Source: Pseudomonadota bacterium
GTDB lineage: Bacteria; Myxococcota_A; UBA796; GCA-2862545
Reading direction: 5' to 3'
DNA length: 64,000 nucleotides
NCBI GenBank assembly: GCA_005776945.1
Contig: SXOB01000028.1
Span: 104,513 to 168,512 of the forward strand
Shown here: piece by piece, positions 35,738 through 44,775 of the stretch
Layout of the letters: every line of letters begins with the position of its first letter
How positions within the stretch are numbered: the stretch's first letter is position 1
Program-made: the position numbers and the translations under genes
Notes under the pieces: generated by a model
Seen by the model: the letters and a program-made list of their open reading frames with translations, nothing else
What the model was told of the DNA's origin: nothing
Database searches by the model: none

Positions 35738-36456
35738 CGTGGGCGCCTATCGCGTGAAGTTGCCGGGGCGAGCCAGGACGCCCACGGCGTCAGATCCGCA
35801 ACGTCCAGCAACACGCGATGCCGTCCAGCTGCAGCGAGCCGCCGAAGGAGCACTTCTTCGGGCTCGTCTGACCACCACACCTCGCGGGCCGACGGTGCGG
35901 GGCCGGGAGGCGCTCGGACAGCCAGGGTCATGGCCATGGCGGGCCGAGCGACGTCGACGATGACGGCGTCGTAGCTGTGCTCGGGGTCGTTCCCCGCACA
36001 CTCGAGCTGCGGCAAACCCGTCGCCAACACCTTGGCGAAGGGTGCGATGAGGGCGGCGGCGGCCGCATCATCGACGACGACGACGTCGACGCCGGCCTCC
36101 CTGAGCCGCGCAAGGCCACGGCCCGCGACTCGGGGGAAGGGGTCGACGGCCCCCGCGATGACGCGCGCAACGCCGGCCGCGAGCAGGGCGTCCGTACAGG
36201 GTGGCGTGCGGCCATGGTGGCAGCAGGGCTCGAGGGTCACGACCATTGTGGCGCCACGGGGGTCGTGTCCCGCAGCACGCGCCTCAGCCAGGGCGACCAC
36301 TTCCGCGTGGGGGCCACCGACGGGGTGGGTTGCGCCCCCGCCGAGGACCAGGTCGCCGCGCATCAACACCGCACCGACCGGCGGGTTGGGAGCGGTGGTG
36401 CCTCGTACCGATCGCGCGCGGCGCACGGCCTCGGCCATGGCGTCCCGTTCGGTCAC
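35734..36456 (-). CDS. RibD-type pyrimidine deaminase, no intact reductase domain
   Basis: 240 residues from a GTG overlapping the upstream TGA. The deaminase domain (~1-150) carries the RibD signature: APNPPVGAV, the zinc ligands in HAEVVALAEA and EPCCHHGRTPPC, and AGAVDPFPRVAGRG. In riboflavin synthesis this domain deaminates the GTP cyclohydrolase II product. A complete bifunctional RibD has ~360 residues with a DHFR-like reductase. Here only ~90 residues follow, with no recognisable NADPH site (EEVLLRRLAAAGRHRVLLDV is a faint echo). It may be a shortened RibD, with the reductase encoded elsewhere, or a deaminase for another purpose. Its setting between a transporter and a kinase is unusual. 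Confidence 0.82.
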   Translation of the reverse strand: MTERDAMAEAVRRARSVRGTTAPNPPVGAVLMRGDLVLGGGATHPVGGPHAEVVALAEARAAGHDPRGATMVVTLEPCCHHGRTPPCTDALLAAGVARVIAGAVDPFPRVAGRGLARLREAGVDVVVVDDAAAAALIAPFAKVLATGLPQLECAGNDPEHSYDAVIVDVARPAMAMTLAVRAPPGPAPSAREVWWSDEPEEVLLRRLAAAGRHRVLLDVADLTPWASWLAPATSRDRRPR

Positions 36457-38513
36457 ACGCCCTGAATCCAGAGGGGAACAAAGGCGACGATCAGCAGCGC
36501 GACGGCCATGACGCCCGCCGGTAGAAGGACGTGTTCGTAGGACGCGAAGAAGCCGGGGACCGGGTCCTCTTCGACGCGGGCCTCCCGGCCGACGACGGCC
36601 CGTGTCAGCAGCAGGTTCAGCGCGACGGGCGGCGTGAGGTAGCCAAGCTCGAAGCCGACGAGGACCATCATCCAGAAGTGCAGGGGATGAATGCCGTTTT
36701 CGATGGCGATTCCGGCCACGGAGACGCTGATGAGGACGACGGCACCGAGGGCGTCCATCAACATGCCGACGACGATCATGACGACGACCATCAGGGCCAT
36801 TGTGGGCCAGGGTCCTCCGAGGTCGCGCGGGAAGGCGTCCATGATGGCGCTGCGTTCGACGACGCCGCCAAAGGCGACCGACGCGAACATGACGGCGAGC
36901 AAAGCGCCGATATTGGACGTCGAATCGTGGGTCGCCGCCCGAAGCGCGGGTACGAAGGGGGTCGCCTCGGGGTCTTCGCGGCGCAGGTCCCAGCGGTCCC
37001 ATGCGAGGAGAGCGAGCAAGACGCCAGGCAGGATCAACGGGGCGTTGTGCTCGTCGATGTGCGTCCCGAGGCCCCACCCGTAGCCGGCCAAGACGAGGGC
37101 CGAGATCAGGGCGTAGGGCAACAGTCGGGCGGCGGCACGTCCGGCGGAAGGCAAGGCTTGCCCGAGCGGCGCCATGGTCACGCGGAAGCGCCCGTAGGCG
37201 AGCATGGCGATCAGCAGCAGCGCGCTTGTCAGGGCGAAGACCCATCGTCCCCATTCGAAGAGCTCCGACGTCGTCACCTGCTTGTTGAGCGCGGCGATGA
37301 GGACGACGACGAGGCACGGCTGGAGGACGACGCCAAGGCTACCGGACATCGCCGTGGCGGCCACGGCGAGGCGTGGGTGGGCACCCGCGGCGCGGAGGCG
37401 TCGAAAGATGACGGCCCCGGCGGCGATGACGAAGATGCCAGAGGCCCCCGAGTACGCGGTGGGCAGGGCGCTGCCGACGACGACGAGCCAGACCAGCAGG
37501 TGGATCGGCAACCCAAAGGGCAACACGACGTCGAATGCTCGTTCAGCCACCCGCGTGTGAGCAAGCAGCATTCCGGCCCAGATGTACAGGCCCACGCCGA
37601 CGTAGATGGCGGGCGTTGCCGTAAATTTGTGCAGGTAGATCGCGAGGCCCGACGGATGGCCCTCGAAGGTGAACCATGCGGTGGCGGCGAGCGCCATCCA
37701 GGTGTGCAGCGACACGACCATTGGCAGCCGGATCGGCGGCGTGGGCGCCGACGTCATCTCGTGCGGCACGCGAATCATCTGGATGACGTTGGCGCCGGCC
37801 CACGAGGCGAAACCTGCGGCCCAAATCAGGCTGATTGCGGGCGAGCCGCCGTCTGCCGTACTTGCGAGTTGAATTTGGGCGTCAGCCAAGCAAGACAGCG
37901 CGAGGGCGATGTGGGCGACCGCCTGCAGCCCCTGTTGGGCGAGGTGTTCGAGCCGGGTCACGGGGTCGCGCAACCCGACGTGGGTCCGCGTCCAGGTCGT
38001 CGCCAACCCGCCGATCAGCGTCGCGAGGGCGAGCATGTGGCGCCACCATCCGAACGTCGCCAAACCGCCGGCAAATTGCTCGACGCTGCGGAAGCGCACG
38101 AGCTCAGGCGTGATGCGCTCTTGGAGCGCCTGATAGGCCGCGGTGGCGTCTTTGCACTGGGTGGCGAGGCCAGCGACGGCTTCGCAATTCTCGCTGGCTG
38201 CAGTGCCGCTGCCGCCGAAGGGGTCGAACTCCGAGGGAGGCGCCGCGGCAAACGGGTCGAAGGAGGGGTCTTGGGGCGCCGCTGCCGTTGGCGCTGTCGT
38301 GCAGGCAGCGGCGCGCGCGGCCAGGGCGTCGACGTCGCAGTCGGGCGCGGCCGGGTCGGTGCGCAACTCGGCGTAGCCGGGCCACACGAGGTCCCCGAAG
38401 GCCACGGCGCGCGTGGCCATATTTGGCCCCATTCCGACGACCAGGGCGACGAGCAGGACGACCAGGACGCCCCAGGTCGTCGCCGCAAGCAGTCGTGGAG
38501 GGGTCGGACCCAC
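36453..38513 (-). CDS. TRAP transporter fused small and large membrane subunits (DctQM-like)
   Basis: 686 residues from a GTG. The first transmembrane helix (~10-30) is followed by a ~120-residue extracytoplasmic insert rich in Pro and containing four Cys. A DctQ-like four-helix part leads to a large DctM-like part with many helices. Typical DctM segments are present: PTAYSGASGIFVIAAGAVIF, MSGSLGVVLQPCLVVVLIA, and a final FELGYLTPPVALNLLLT. TRAP transporters use an ion gradient plus a periplasmic receptor to import acids or similar solutes. The next upstream gene encodes the receptor (1-base gap). The long Cys-containing insert between the first helices is not standard. Confidence 0.88.
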   Translation of the reverse strand: MGPTPPRLLAATTWGVLVVLLVALVVGMGPNMATRAVAFGDLVWPGYAELRTDPAAPDCDVDALAARAAACTTAPTAAAPQDPSFDPFAAAPPSEFDPFGGSGTAASENCEAVAGLATQCKDATAAYQALQERITPELVRFRSVEQFAGGLATFGWWRHMLALATLIGGLATTWTRTHVGLRDPVTRLEHLAQQGLQAVAHIALALSCLADAQIQLASTADGGSPAISLIWAAGFASWAGANVIQMIRVPHEMTSAPTPPIRLPMVVSLHTWMALAATAWFTFEGHPSGLAIYLHKFTATPAIYVGVGLYIWAGMLLAHTRVAERAFDVVLPFGLPIHLLVWLVVVGSALPTAYSGASGIFVIAAGAVIFRRLRAAGAHPRLAVAATAMSGSLGVVLQPCLVVVLIAALNKQVTTSELFEWGRWVFALTSALLLIAMLAYGRFRVTMAPLGQALPSAGRAAARLLPYALISALVLAGYGWGLGTHIDEHNAPLILPGVLLALLAWDRWDLRREDPEATPFVPALRAATHDSTSNIGALLAVMFASVAFGGVVERSAIMDAFPRDLGGPWPTMALMVVVMIVVGMLMDALGAVVLISVSVAGIAIENGIHPLHFWMMVLVGFELGYLTPPVALNLLLTRAVVGREARVEEDPVPGFFASYEHVLLPAGVMAVALLIVAFVPLWIQGV

Positions 38514-38514
38514 G

Positions 38515-39504
38515 CTACTCCCGGCTCGGAGACTCGGCGCACTCTGGCCGCGTCGGCGCGCGTTTGCAGCGGGTGGCTTTGAGCGCCTTCAACATCGCGG
38601 CGTCGTAGGCCCCCTGGTCGCGCAGCGCCACTCGGACGTCGGCGAACATCGCGTCGAACACCGGTGTGTTCGCGTGCGGCAAATCGATCCAGGAGGCAGC
38701 TGGAATCTCGGCCTCGGCCTTCTTGATGATGGCGATGGCCTTGTCGTAGCGGGCCGCGAAAGACGTGCGAGCTTTCGCCCCGAAGCCTTCGGGGAACTTC
38801 GACTTGCGGATGACGAGCTGGAGCGTGGCCTGGGCGAGAGGCAGCCGAACGATGCCGCCGGTGGAGCCGATGCCCCGCCACATCTCAAAGGGCTTGTACC
38901 CGGGCGCCGAGATGTACGCGGCGTCGACAGCGCCGTTGTTGAACTTCGGGCCGATAGACGAGAGGTCGGCCGGGACCATCACGGCGTTGACCCGCTTGAC
39001 CATGAACTGGCTGGCCTTGTCGTAGTCCATCGTCGCGATGCGCTTGCCAGAGAGCTCGGCGACGGTGTCGATGTTGCGGTCGCGAACGAACAGGTAGACG
39101 GCGCCGACGGGCAGGACGCCCGCGGTCTCGTGGTCGCCGCTGACGAGCTTGGGTGCGATGGCCGCGTTCGTCGCCAGAGCGCCGATCATGGTGCGGAGTC
39201 CGTCGTAGTCGGGCATCCCGCCGATGGACTCGAGCGTCGTCGGGAAGCGGTTGTAAGCCTGAAGGCGGACGCCGGTCGCGATCACGCCGTCACAGGCACC
39301 GGCGTCGTAGTCGCGGCGGGCCGTCTCCTCGTCCGTGTAGGCCGCAAGGGTGACCGGGCTGCCCCACGACGCCGCTTCGAGGGTGAATTCCTCGGCAAGC
39401 CGGTGGTAGTCCCCGGCCTTTCCGGCGGGGTCGTATACGCAGATCTTGCGCGGGGTCTGGGCGATGGCGGACACCGCCAGGAACAACGCGACGAGCGCGG
39501 CCAT
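38515..39504 (-). CDS. TRAP-type periplasmic solute-binding protein (AdeT/DUF6091-like)
   Basis: 329 residues. Signal peptide MAALVALFLAVSAIAQT, cleavage near 16. Mature start KICVYDPAGKAGDYHRLAEE, with later GACDGVIATGVRLQAYNRFP, SIGGMPDYDGLRTMIG and FVRDRNIDTVAELSGKRIA, matching the putative solute-binding family seen with TRAP permeases. The ligand is unknown; the family is DctP-related. It lies 1 base before the fused permease gene and 6 bases after a lipoprotein gene, so it is the receptor of this system. Confidence 0.83.
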   Translation of the reverse strand: MAALVALFLAVSAIAQTPRKICVYDPAGKAGDYHRLAEEFTLEAASWGSPVTLAAYTDEETARRDYDAGACDGVIATGVRLQAYNRFPTTLESIGGMPDYDGLRTMIGALATNAAIAPKLVSGDHETAGVLPVGAVYLFVRDRNIDTVAELSGKRIATMDYDKASQFMVKRVNAVMVPADLSSIGPKFNNGAVDAAYISAPGYKPFEMWRGIGSTGGIVRLPLAQATLQLVIRKSKFPEGFGAKARTSFAARYDKAIAIIKKAEAEIPAASWIDLPHANTPVFDAMFADVRVALRDQGAYDAAMLKALKATRCKRAPTRPECAESPSRE

Positions 39505-39510
39505 GGGTCC

Positions 39511-40464
39511 TCAGGGGGCAAAAGGGTCGTCGGTGGGTGCCATCGACGCCGGGGCTTCGGGCCAGGTGCCGTACGCTTCGGTGCGATGGCCGGTTTCCGC
39601 AATCCAGACGAGGTCGGACTGGTGGCGCGCAATCGAGGTGGCGTAGGCGTCGAGCAACGTGTGCTCCGGCGGTGCGATGCGCGACGACAACGCCTGGGCG
39701 TGAGCCGCCATTCCGGAGCGGAGGACGTCGAGGCGGCCAGCGTTGCCGGCGATGCGCACCTGAAGGGCGCGCGCGACGCGCATGCCTTCGGCTTCGCCAC
39801 GTAGGGCCGAAGCTTCAAGCAGCGCCCAGGGGTCGGAGCCTTCCGGGCCAGAACCCGGAATCGTGGCCCAGGCCGACGCGGCGAGGGCCGAAGGAACCCC
39901 CCACCACCTGGTGTCGTCGAGGCACTGAGCGGCGCGAGCGACTTGGCCGAGACGGTCCGTCGGGATGCCGACGACCGAACCGCCTTCCTTGTCATGGAGG
40001 AGGGCGAGCGTGCCCGCGACGAGGCCGACGAGGAAGACGATCTCGTCGCCTTTGCGAATCTTGGGGCACGCGTCCTCGACGAGGCCCCATCGCGTCACGA
40101 GGTGGTTCCACGACCGGTCGAAGCGTGCGGCTGCTTCGGTGTGATGGCGGTCGGCGGCGAGGCGCGCATCGATGGCGTCGGCGAGCGGGGCGCCCTGTTC
40201 GGTGGCGCGCCGAGCGCGCGCGGCCATAAGGTCCGCCTCCCAGGCTCGGCGCTCGGCGCAAAGGGCCGACGTCGCCTCCGCGAGTACGAGGGCGCGGTCG
40301 GGCGGATTGTTCTCGGACGGAAGGGCCCCGAGCATGTGGCGCAGGCCCTCGCCCATGGCGCAGGCCTCGCCCACGTCCGGGACCTGAAGGCCTCGGTCGA
40401 CCGCCCGTTCGATGGTGAGGCGATCCACCATGGTGGAACATCCGGCGAGCAGGAACGCGAACAC
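39511..40464 (-). CDS. TatT-like TRAP-associated lipoprotein
   Basis: 317 residues from a GTG. MFAFLLAGC is a nine-residue lipoprotein signal without a basic residue. The body is helical: RALVLAEATSALCAERRAWE, EIVFLVGLVAGTLALLHDKE, GIPTDRLGQVARAAQCLDD, and WGVPSALAASAWATIPGSGP. This composition and its position as first gene before a TRAP receptor and permease suggest the TatT family (trimeric TPR lipoproteins that pair with TRAP receptors, described in Treponema). The family call is inference from context and fold-like features. Confidence 0.65.
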   Translation of the reverse strand: MFAFLLAGCSTMVDRLTIERAVDRGLQVPDVGEACAMGEGLRHMLGALPSENNPPDRALVLAEATSALCAERRAWEADLMAARARRATEQGAPLADAIDARLAADRHHTEAAARFDRSWNHLVTRWGLVEDACPKIRKGDEIVFLVGLVAGTLALLHDKEGGSVVGIPTDRLGQVARAAQCLDDTRWWGVPSALAASAWATIPGSGPEGSDPWALLEASALRGEAEGMRVARALQVRIAGNAGRLDVLRSGMAAHAQALSSRIAPPEHTLLDAYATSIARHQSDLVWIAETGHRTEAYGTWPEAPASMAPTDDPFAP

Positions 40465-40562
40465 GGCGCCTCGGCGAGCGGGCGGCCCCTATCGCGAGTG
40501 TGGAGTGGGGCCAGGACACTGGCTCGGCGCACGTTATGCGGCGACGGCTTGGAGGAAGGGCC

Positions 40563-41414
40563 GTGGAATTCCTTGGGCAGACGTTGGAGACTTCCGATCT
40601 TCCCGTCATTGGACTCCTCGTCGTCCTGGAGGGCGTGCTTTCGTTCGACAACGCGCTCGTGTTGGGGTTGCTGGCGAGTCGGCTGCCCAAGGAGCAGCGC
40701 GCTCGGGCACTGTCCTACGGTCTTGTCGGCGCCTTCGTTTTTCGCCTGCTTTCGGTCGGAGCCGCCAGCTTCCTGATTCAGTGGCGGGTCGTCAAGTTGG
40801 TGGGTGCCCTCTACCTGCTCTACGTCGCGCTGAATTGGCTGTTCTTCGAGTCCAAAGAGTTGCACACCGATGCGAAGGTGTCGTTCGACGAAAAGGGGCA
40901 CCCGGTCGTCACGAAGGGGTCTGGCGAGGAACTGAGCGAGTTCGAGGCCGACGAAATCACTGCGGTCCGCGCCCCGGCCGAACGGGCGTTGAGCAAGGTG
41001 AGCAGCGGCTTCTGGTGGACCGTACTCGTCATCGAGCTCACGGACATCGCGTTTGCGGTCGACAGCATCCTCGCCGCGATTGCGCTCGTGGGAGCCCCAC
41101 CGCCAGGGCACGTCGGCACCCATCCCAAGCTGTGGGTGGTCATTGCGGGCGGCATGATGGGTGTGCTGCTCATGCGCTTCGCGGCAGCGGCCTTCATCCG
41201 GCTGTTGGAGCGCTTCCCCCGCTTTGAGACGACCGCCTACCTGCTCGTGGCCATCATCGGTCTGAAGCTCGGCATCGACTGGTACTTCAACACCGCTGAA
41301 CACCCCCACGTCATCGACTTCCACGATTACCGGAACCCGGCCTTCTGGGCGTTCTGGTTCTCCATGTTGGGGTGCCTGGCCTACGGGTTCGTCCCCAAAA
41401 AGGCGAAGGGCTGA
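40563..41414 (+). CDS. TerC family integral membrane protein
   Basis: 283 residues. The GTG at 40563 is preceded by GGAGGAA; the longer frame to 40500 has no ribosome binding site. Signature segments: VVLEGVLSFDNALVLGLLAS (acidic site within the first helices), FRLLSVGAASFLIQW, VIELTDIAFAVDSILAAIAL and FETTAYLLVAIIGLKLGIDW. TerC/Alx proteins export Mn2+ and other metals, some supporting metalation of exported enzymes. No yybP-ykoY-like leader is evident in the 98-base upstream spacer. Its end overlaps tatD by 34 bases, convergently. Confidence 0.93.
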   Translation: MEFLGQTLETSDLPVIGLLVVLEGVLSFDNALVLGLLASRLPKEQRARALSYGLVGAFVFRLLSVGAASFLIQWRVVKLVGALYLLYVALNWLFFESKELHTDAKVSFDEKGHPVVTKGSGEELSEFEADEITAVRAPAERALSKVSSGFWWTVLVIELTDIAFAVDSILAAIALVGAPPPGHVGTHPKLWVVIAGGMMGVLLMRFAAAAFIRLLERFPRFETTAYLLVAIIGLKLGIDWYFNTAEHPHVIDFHDYRNPAFWAFWFSMLGCLAYGFVPKKAKG

Positions 41415-42145
41415 TCGGGCCAGCGACCCGACCCCTCCGCCACGGTGCGGACGGGTAGACCCCGTAGGGCGGCCACTAGCTTGGCGACTTGGACCACGTC
41501 GGCCGGCTCCGTGCGCCGGCCATGAAGGCCCCGGAGTCGCGGCGCGTCCGTCTCGAAGGCGAGGGCACCGAGCGGGGCCGTGGCCGCCGCGTGGCGAACG
41601 TTGCGGGCCCGGTCGTGCCCGACTTGGGGCCCGATGCCGATGCCAAGCCCGAGCGCGAGCGCCTCGGTCAGTGACGCCGGAGACCCGGACCAATCGTGGA
41701 GGAGGCCGCCCCGACGCGGGAGACCGTCGCGACGCACGACGTGCAACAACTCCGGCACGCTGCGGACGGCGTGGAAGGTCACGGGCAGGTCGCGGTCGCG
41801 GGCGATCGCGAGTTGGGCGCGGAGGAGGTCGCGCTGACGCGCCCGTGCTTCGGGCGTCTTGGCATGCAGCGCGTCGAGGCCGATTTCACCGATGCCGTCG
41901 ACGTCGAGCCTAGTCAGGGCCTCTGCCGAAGCGTCGCTGGCATGGTCCGCATCCCAGGGGTGGACGCCACAGTGGACCTGGACGCCATTGGCACGCCCCC
42001 AGGCGACCCGCGTTGCCCATGTCTCTGGAGCGGTGGCGCACAGGACGAAGCGGGCGACGCCTGCAGCGCGTGCGCGCGCAAGCACGGCGTCACGATCGGG
42101 GTCGAAGGCCGGATCGTCCAGATGGTTGTGGGTGTCGATCCACAT
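41381..42145 (-). CDS. tatD: TatD family metal-dependent hydrolase (DNase)
   Basis: 254 residues. Metal-binding motifs in order: DTHNHLDDPAF (HxH), CGVHPWDAD, GIGEIGLD, VTFHAVRSVPELL, GLLHDWSGSP, and FETDAPRLRG. TatD enzymes are 3'-5' DNases or related hydrolases. It is slightly shorter than most (about 260), and the usual final RN.P..L..V segment reads EPADVVQVAKLVAALRG. The last 34 bases lie within the convergent terC gene. Confidence 0.9.
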   Translation of the reverse strand: MWIDTHNHLDDPAFDPDRDAVLARARAAGVARFVLCATAPETWATRVAWGRANGVQVHCGVHPWDADHASDASAEALTRLDVDGIGEIGLDALHAKTPEARARQRDLLRAQLAIARDRDLPVTFHAVRSVPELLHVVRRDGLPRRGGLLHDWSGSPASLTEALALGLGIGIGPQVGHDRARNVRHAAATAPLGALAFETDAPRLRGLHGRRTEPADVVQVAKLVAALRGLPVRTVAEGSGRWPDQPFAFLGTNP

Positions 42146-42165
42146 GGGTCAGTTAGCGCCGCGCC

Positions 42166-43128
42166 GTGATCGAGGTCGACGGCGTCAGCAAGGTCTATCG
42201 GGCCGTCGAGCGTGAGCCCGGCCTTTCCGGCGCCTTGCGTTCGCTTTGGAACCGCAAGACGCGGGACGTTGCGGCCGTCACGGACCTGCACTTCAGCGTC
42301 GCTGCCGGCGAAGCCGTGGGCCTGTTGGGTCCCAACGGCGCAGGCAAGACGACCACGCTCAAGATGTTGACCGGTCTGCTGCATCCAACGACCGGGCGCC
42401 TGCGGGTGGCCGGCCACCGTCCGCAGGACCGCGAGGTGGCCTTCCTCGGTTCCATCGCCCTCGTGATGGGCCAGAAGCAGCAGTTGATCGCCGACCTTCC
42501 GGCGACGGACACGTTCCTGCTTCACCGCGCCCTTTACGACCTGAACCGGACGACGTGGCGGGCCACGGTCGACGAACTCGTCGAAGCGCTTGGGATCGGC
42601 GAGGAGGTGAGTCGCCCCGTTCGGACGCTGAGCCTCGGCCAACGGATGCGATGCGAACTGGCGGTAGCCTTGCTGCATCGCCCGACGGTCCTGTTCCTCG
42701 ACGAGCCGACCGTCGGACTCGACGTCGAGGTGACGGTTGCCTTGCGGGCCTTCCTTGCCCGCTATCGGGCGCGCACGGGAGCCACGCTCGTTCTGACCAG
42801 CCATGACATGGGGGATGTGGGCGCCCTCGTCGAGCGCATCCTGCTCGTGGACCGCGGACGCCTCCGCTTCGACGGGCCCATCGACGGCTTCCGAGCCAGA
42901 TTCGGTTCCGGACGCCGTTTGGTGGTCAGAGGGGCCGACCTCGCGTTGAACGACCTCGGCTTTGTGTTGGAAGGGGCCCAGCGATGGGTGGCAACGGTGC
43001 CCGTCGCCGAAGCGAACGGGTTGCTTGCGCGCGTGTTGCAACGGCATCCTGCAGCCGATCTGACGGTCCACGATCCGCCGCTCGACGAGGTGTTGGCTGC
43101 CGCCTTCGGCGAGGGGCGCCGGACGTGA
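42166..43128 (+). CDS. ABC transporter ATP-binding protein
   Basis: 320 residues from a GTG. Walker A GPNGAGKTTTLKML, Q-loop region VMGQKQQLIAD, signature LSLGQRMRCELAVALLH, Walker B TVLFLDEPTVGLD, and a switch His in TSHDMG. The N-terminal stretch (YRAVEREPGLSGALRSLWNR) and the pairing with two DUF990-type permeases match the ABC-2 exporter subfamily. The next gene starts inside its stop (GTGA). The exported substrate is unknown. Confidence 0.94.
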   Translation: MIEVDGVSKVYRAVEREPGLSGALRSLWNRKTRDVAAVTDLHFSVAAGEAVGLLGPNGAGKTTTLKMLTGLLHPTTGRLRVAGHRPQDREVAFLGSIALVMGQKQQLIADLPATDTFLLHRALYDLNRTTWRATVDELVEALGIGEEVSRPVRTLSLGQRMRCELAVALLHRPTVLFLDEPTVGLDVEVTVALRAFLARYRARTGATLVLTSHDMGDVGALVERILLVDRGRLRFDGPIDGFRARFGSGRRLVVRGADLALNDLGFVLEGAQRWVATVPVAEANGLLARVLQRHPAADLTVHDPPLDEVLAAAFGEGRRT

Positions 43129-43922
43129 ACCGGTTCGCGCGGGCGCTCCCCGATCTGGCCCGTGTCGCGTTTGCTGGCGTCGTCACCTACCGGGCGGAAA
43201 TGGCGATTTGGATTCTGGCGACCACGCTGCCGCTTGTGATGCTGGCCGTGTGGGACGCGGTTGTCGCCGAAGGGCCCGTGGCCGGCTTCGATGGGAGCGG
43301 CGTCGCGCGGTACTTTTTCGCAACGCTCATCGTGCGACAGCTCACGGGCGTCTGGCTGCTCTGGGAGTTGAGCCAGGAGATCCGCTCGGGGTCGTTGTCG
43401 ATCAAGCTCCTTCGGCCGCAGAATCCGCTCCTGTACCACGCGCTGCAGATGCTCCTGGCCCTGCCCCTTCGGCTCGTCGTGTTGGCCCCCATCCTCGTCG
43501 TGTTCGCGGCGCTGCGCCCAGAGCTTGTGTGGTGGGCGTCGCCGGCCCAGTGGGGGCTGTTCCTGGTGACGACCGCGTTGGCCTGGTGGATCACGTTCGG
43601 CGTCCAGGCGCTGATCGGCATGGTCTCGTTCTGGGCGGACAAAGCCGATGGGCTGTTCGGCGTGTGGTTCACGTTCTGGATGTTGGCGAGCGGGTACATG
43701 ATTCCGTTCGCGTTCTTGCCCGAGGTGGCCCGGGACGCGCTGTTCTGGCTGCCCTTCCGAGCCACCTTGGCGCTGCCCATCGAGGTGTGGACGGGGACCT
43801 TGCCCGTCGCGGACGCGGGGCCTGACGTCGCCGTTCAGTTGGTTTGGAGCCTTGGCCTCGCCCTTGCCGTCGCGGCGATGTGGCGGCGCGGACTCGCTCG
43901 GTACGGGGCCTTCGGCGCATGA
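43125..43922 (+). CDS. ABC-2 type permease, first subunit (DUF990-like)
   Basis: 265 residues from the GTG in GTGA. Six predicted membrane segments, including WILATTLPLVMLAVWDAVV, LPLRLVVLAPILVVFAAL and FGVWFTFWMLASGYMIPFAF. Typical of the pair of ABC2_membrane_6 permeases encoded after an ATPase. RSGSLSIKLLRPQNPLLYHAL is the conserved cytoplasmic loop of this subfamily (WDLLIRPLNPL-like). It forms a heterodimeric channel with the next gene product. Confidence 0.85.
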   Translation: MNRFARALPDLARVAFAGVVTYRAEMAIWILATTLPLVMLAVWDAVVAEGPVAGFDGSGVARYFFATLIVRQLTGVWLLWELSQEIRSGSLSIKLLRPQNPLLYHALQMLLALPLRLVVLAPILVVFAALRPELVWWASPAQWGLFLVTTALAWWITFGVQALIGMVSFWADKADGLFGVWFTFWMLASGYMIPFAFLPEVARDALFWLPFRATLALPIEVWTGTLPVADAGPDVAVQLVWSLGLALAVAAMWRRGLARYGAFGA

Positions 43923-44701
43923 GGCGAACCGTGCTGGTGGTGGGCGCCCTCGCGCGTCTGAGCGTGTCGACGGCCCTCGCCTACCGAGCGGACGTTGCCT
44001 TCGACCTAGGATCCGGCGTGCTCAAAGCGCTTGGCCGTGTCGCCCCGCTGTTCGCCATCTTCGGCGCCGCCGAAGTGGTCGGCGGCTGGACGTTCGACGG
44101 GGCGATGGCCGTGATGGGGCTGTTCCTCGTCGTCATGGGCATCCAAGGGGCATTCGTGGAGCCCAATTTGGGGGCGGCCGTCGAAGGCATCCGGTCGGGC
44201 ACGCTAGATCTTTGGCTGATGTTGCCGGTGGACGCCCAGCTGTTGGTAAGCGCGCGCCGGGTGGCGCCGGGGGCGTTGGTGGACCTGCCAGTCGGCGTGG
44301 CGATGGTCGCCATGTCGGCCGTCGCCATGGGGTCCGGCGTCGGCGATGTGCTTGCAGCGACCTGGCTCCTCGCGTGCGGGACGGCCGCCCTCTACGGCGT
44401 TTGGTGGCTTGCGATCTGCACGAGCTTCGTCTTCGTGCGCGTCGACAATCTGCGTTTCTTGATCTGGAGCATCGCGGATGGCGGACGCTGGCCGAGCGAC
44501 GTCTTCCATCCCGCCGCGCGTGTGCTGTTGACCTGGGTGGTTCCCATCCTCGTCGCAACGAGCTGGCCTGCAGCGGCGTTGGCGGGCGACTGGACGCTTG
44601 GGACGCTGGGGGCGGGTGGGGTCGTCGCGGTGCTCTTTCTCGGGGGCTCGCGTTGGGTGTGGCTGCGGAGCCTGGCGTCATACACGTCGGCGGGGGGCTA
44701 G
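43919..44701 (+). CDS. ABC-2 type permease, second subunit (DUF990-like)
   Basis: 260 residues; the ATG overlaps the preceding TGA (ATGA). About six membrane helices (VAPLFAIFGAAEVVGGWTF, GLFLVVMGIQGAFVEPNLGA, LLTWVVPILVATSWPAAAL). It carries the same subfamily loop as its partner: GIRSGTLDLWLMLPVDAQLL. Last gene of the three-gene exporter operon. Confidence 0.83.
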   Translation: MRRTVLVVGALARLSVSTALAYRADVAFDLGSGVLKALGRVAPLFAIFGAAEVVGGWTFDGAMAVMGLFLVVMGIQGAFVEPNLGAAVEGIRSGTLDLWLMLPVDAQLLVSARRVAPGALVDLPVGVAMVAMSAVAMGSGVGDVLAATWLLACGTAALYGVWWLAICTSFVFVRVDNLRFLIWSIADGGRWPSDVFHPAARVLLTWVVPILVATSWPAAALAGDWTLGTLGAGGVVAVLFLGGSRWVWLRSLASYTSAGG

Positions 44702-44775
44702 GTCAGGGTCTCCTCGCGGGGTGCCGCGGCTTGCCCGCTTGCGCAACCGGCGGGTAGCGGGGCCGGGGAGGCTCC

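Noticed and set aside
36531..38582. Plus-strand open frame of 683 codons
   Set aside because: It is antisense to the fused TRAP permease gene, whose membrane helices and family motifs are clear; the plus-strand product is polar low-complexity sequence.
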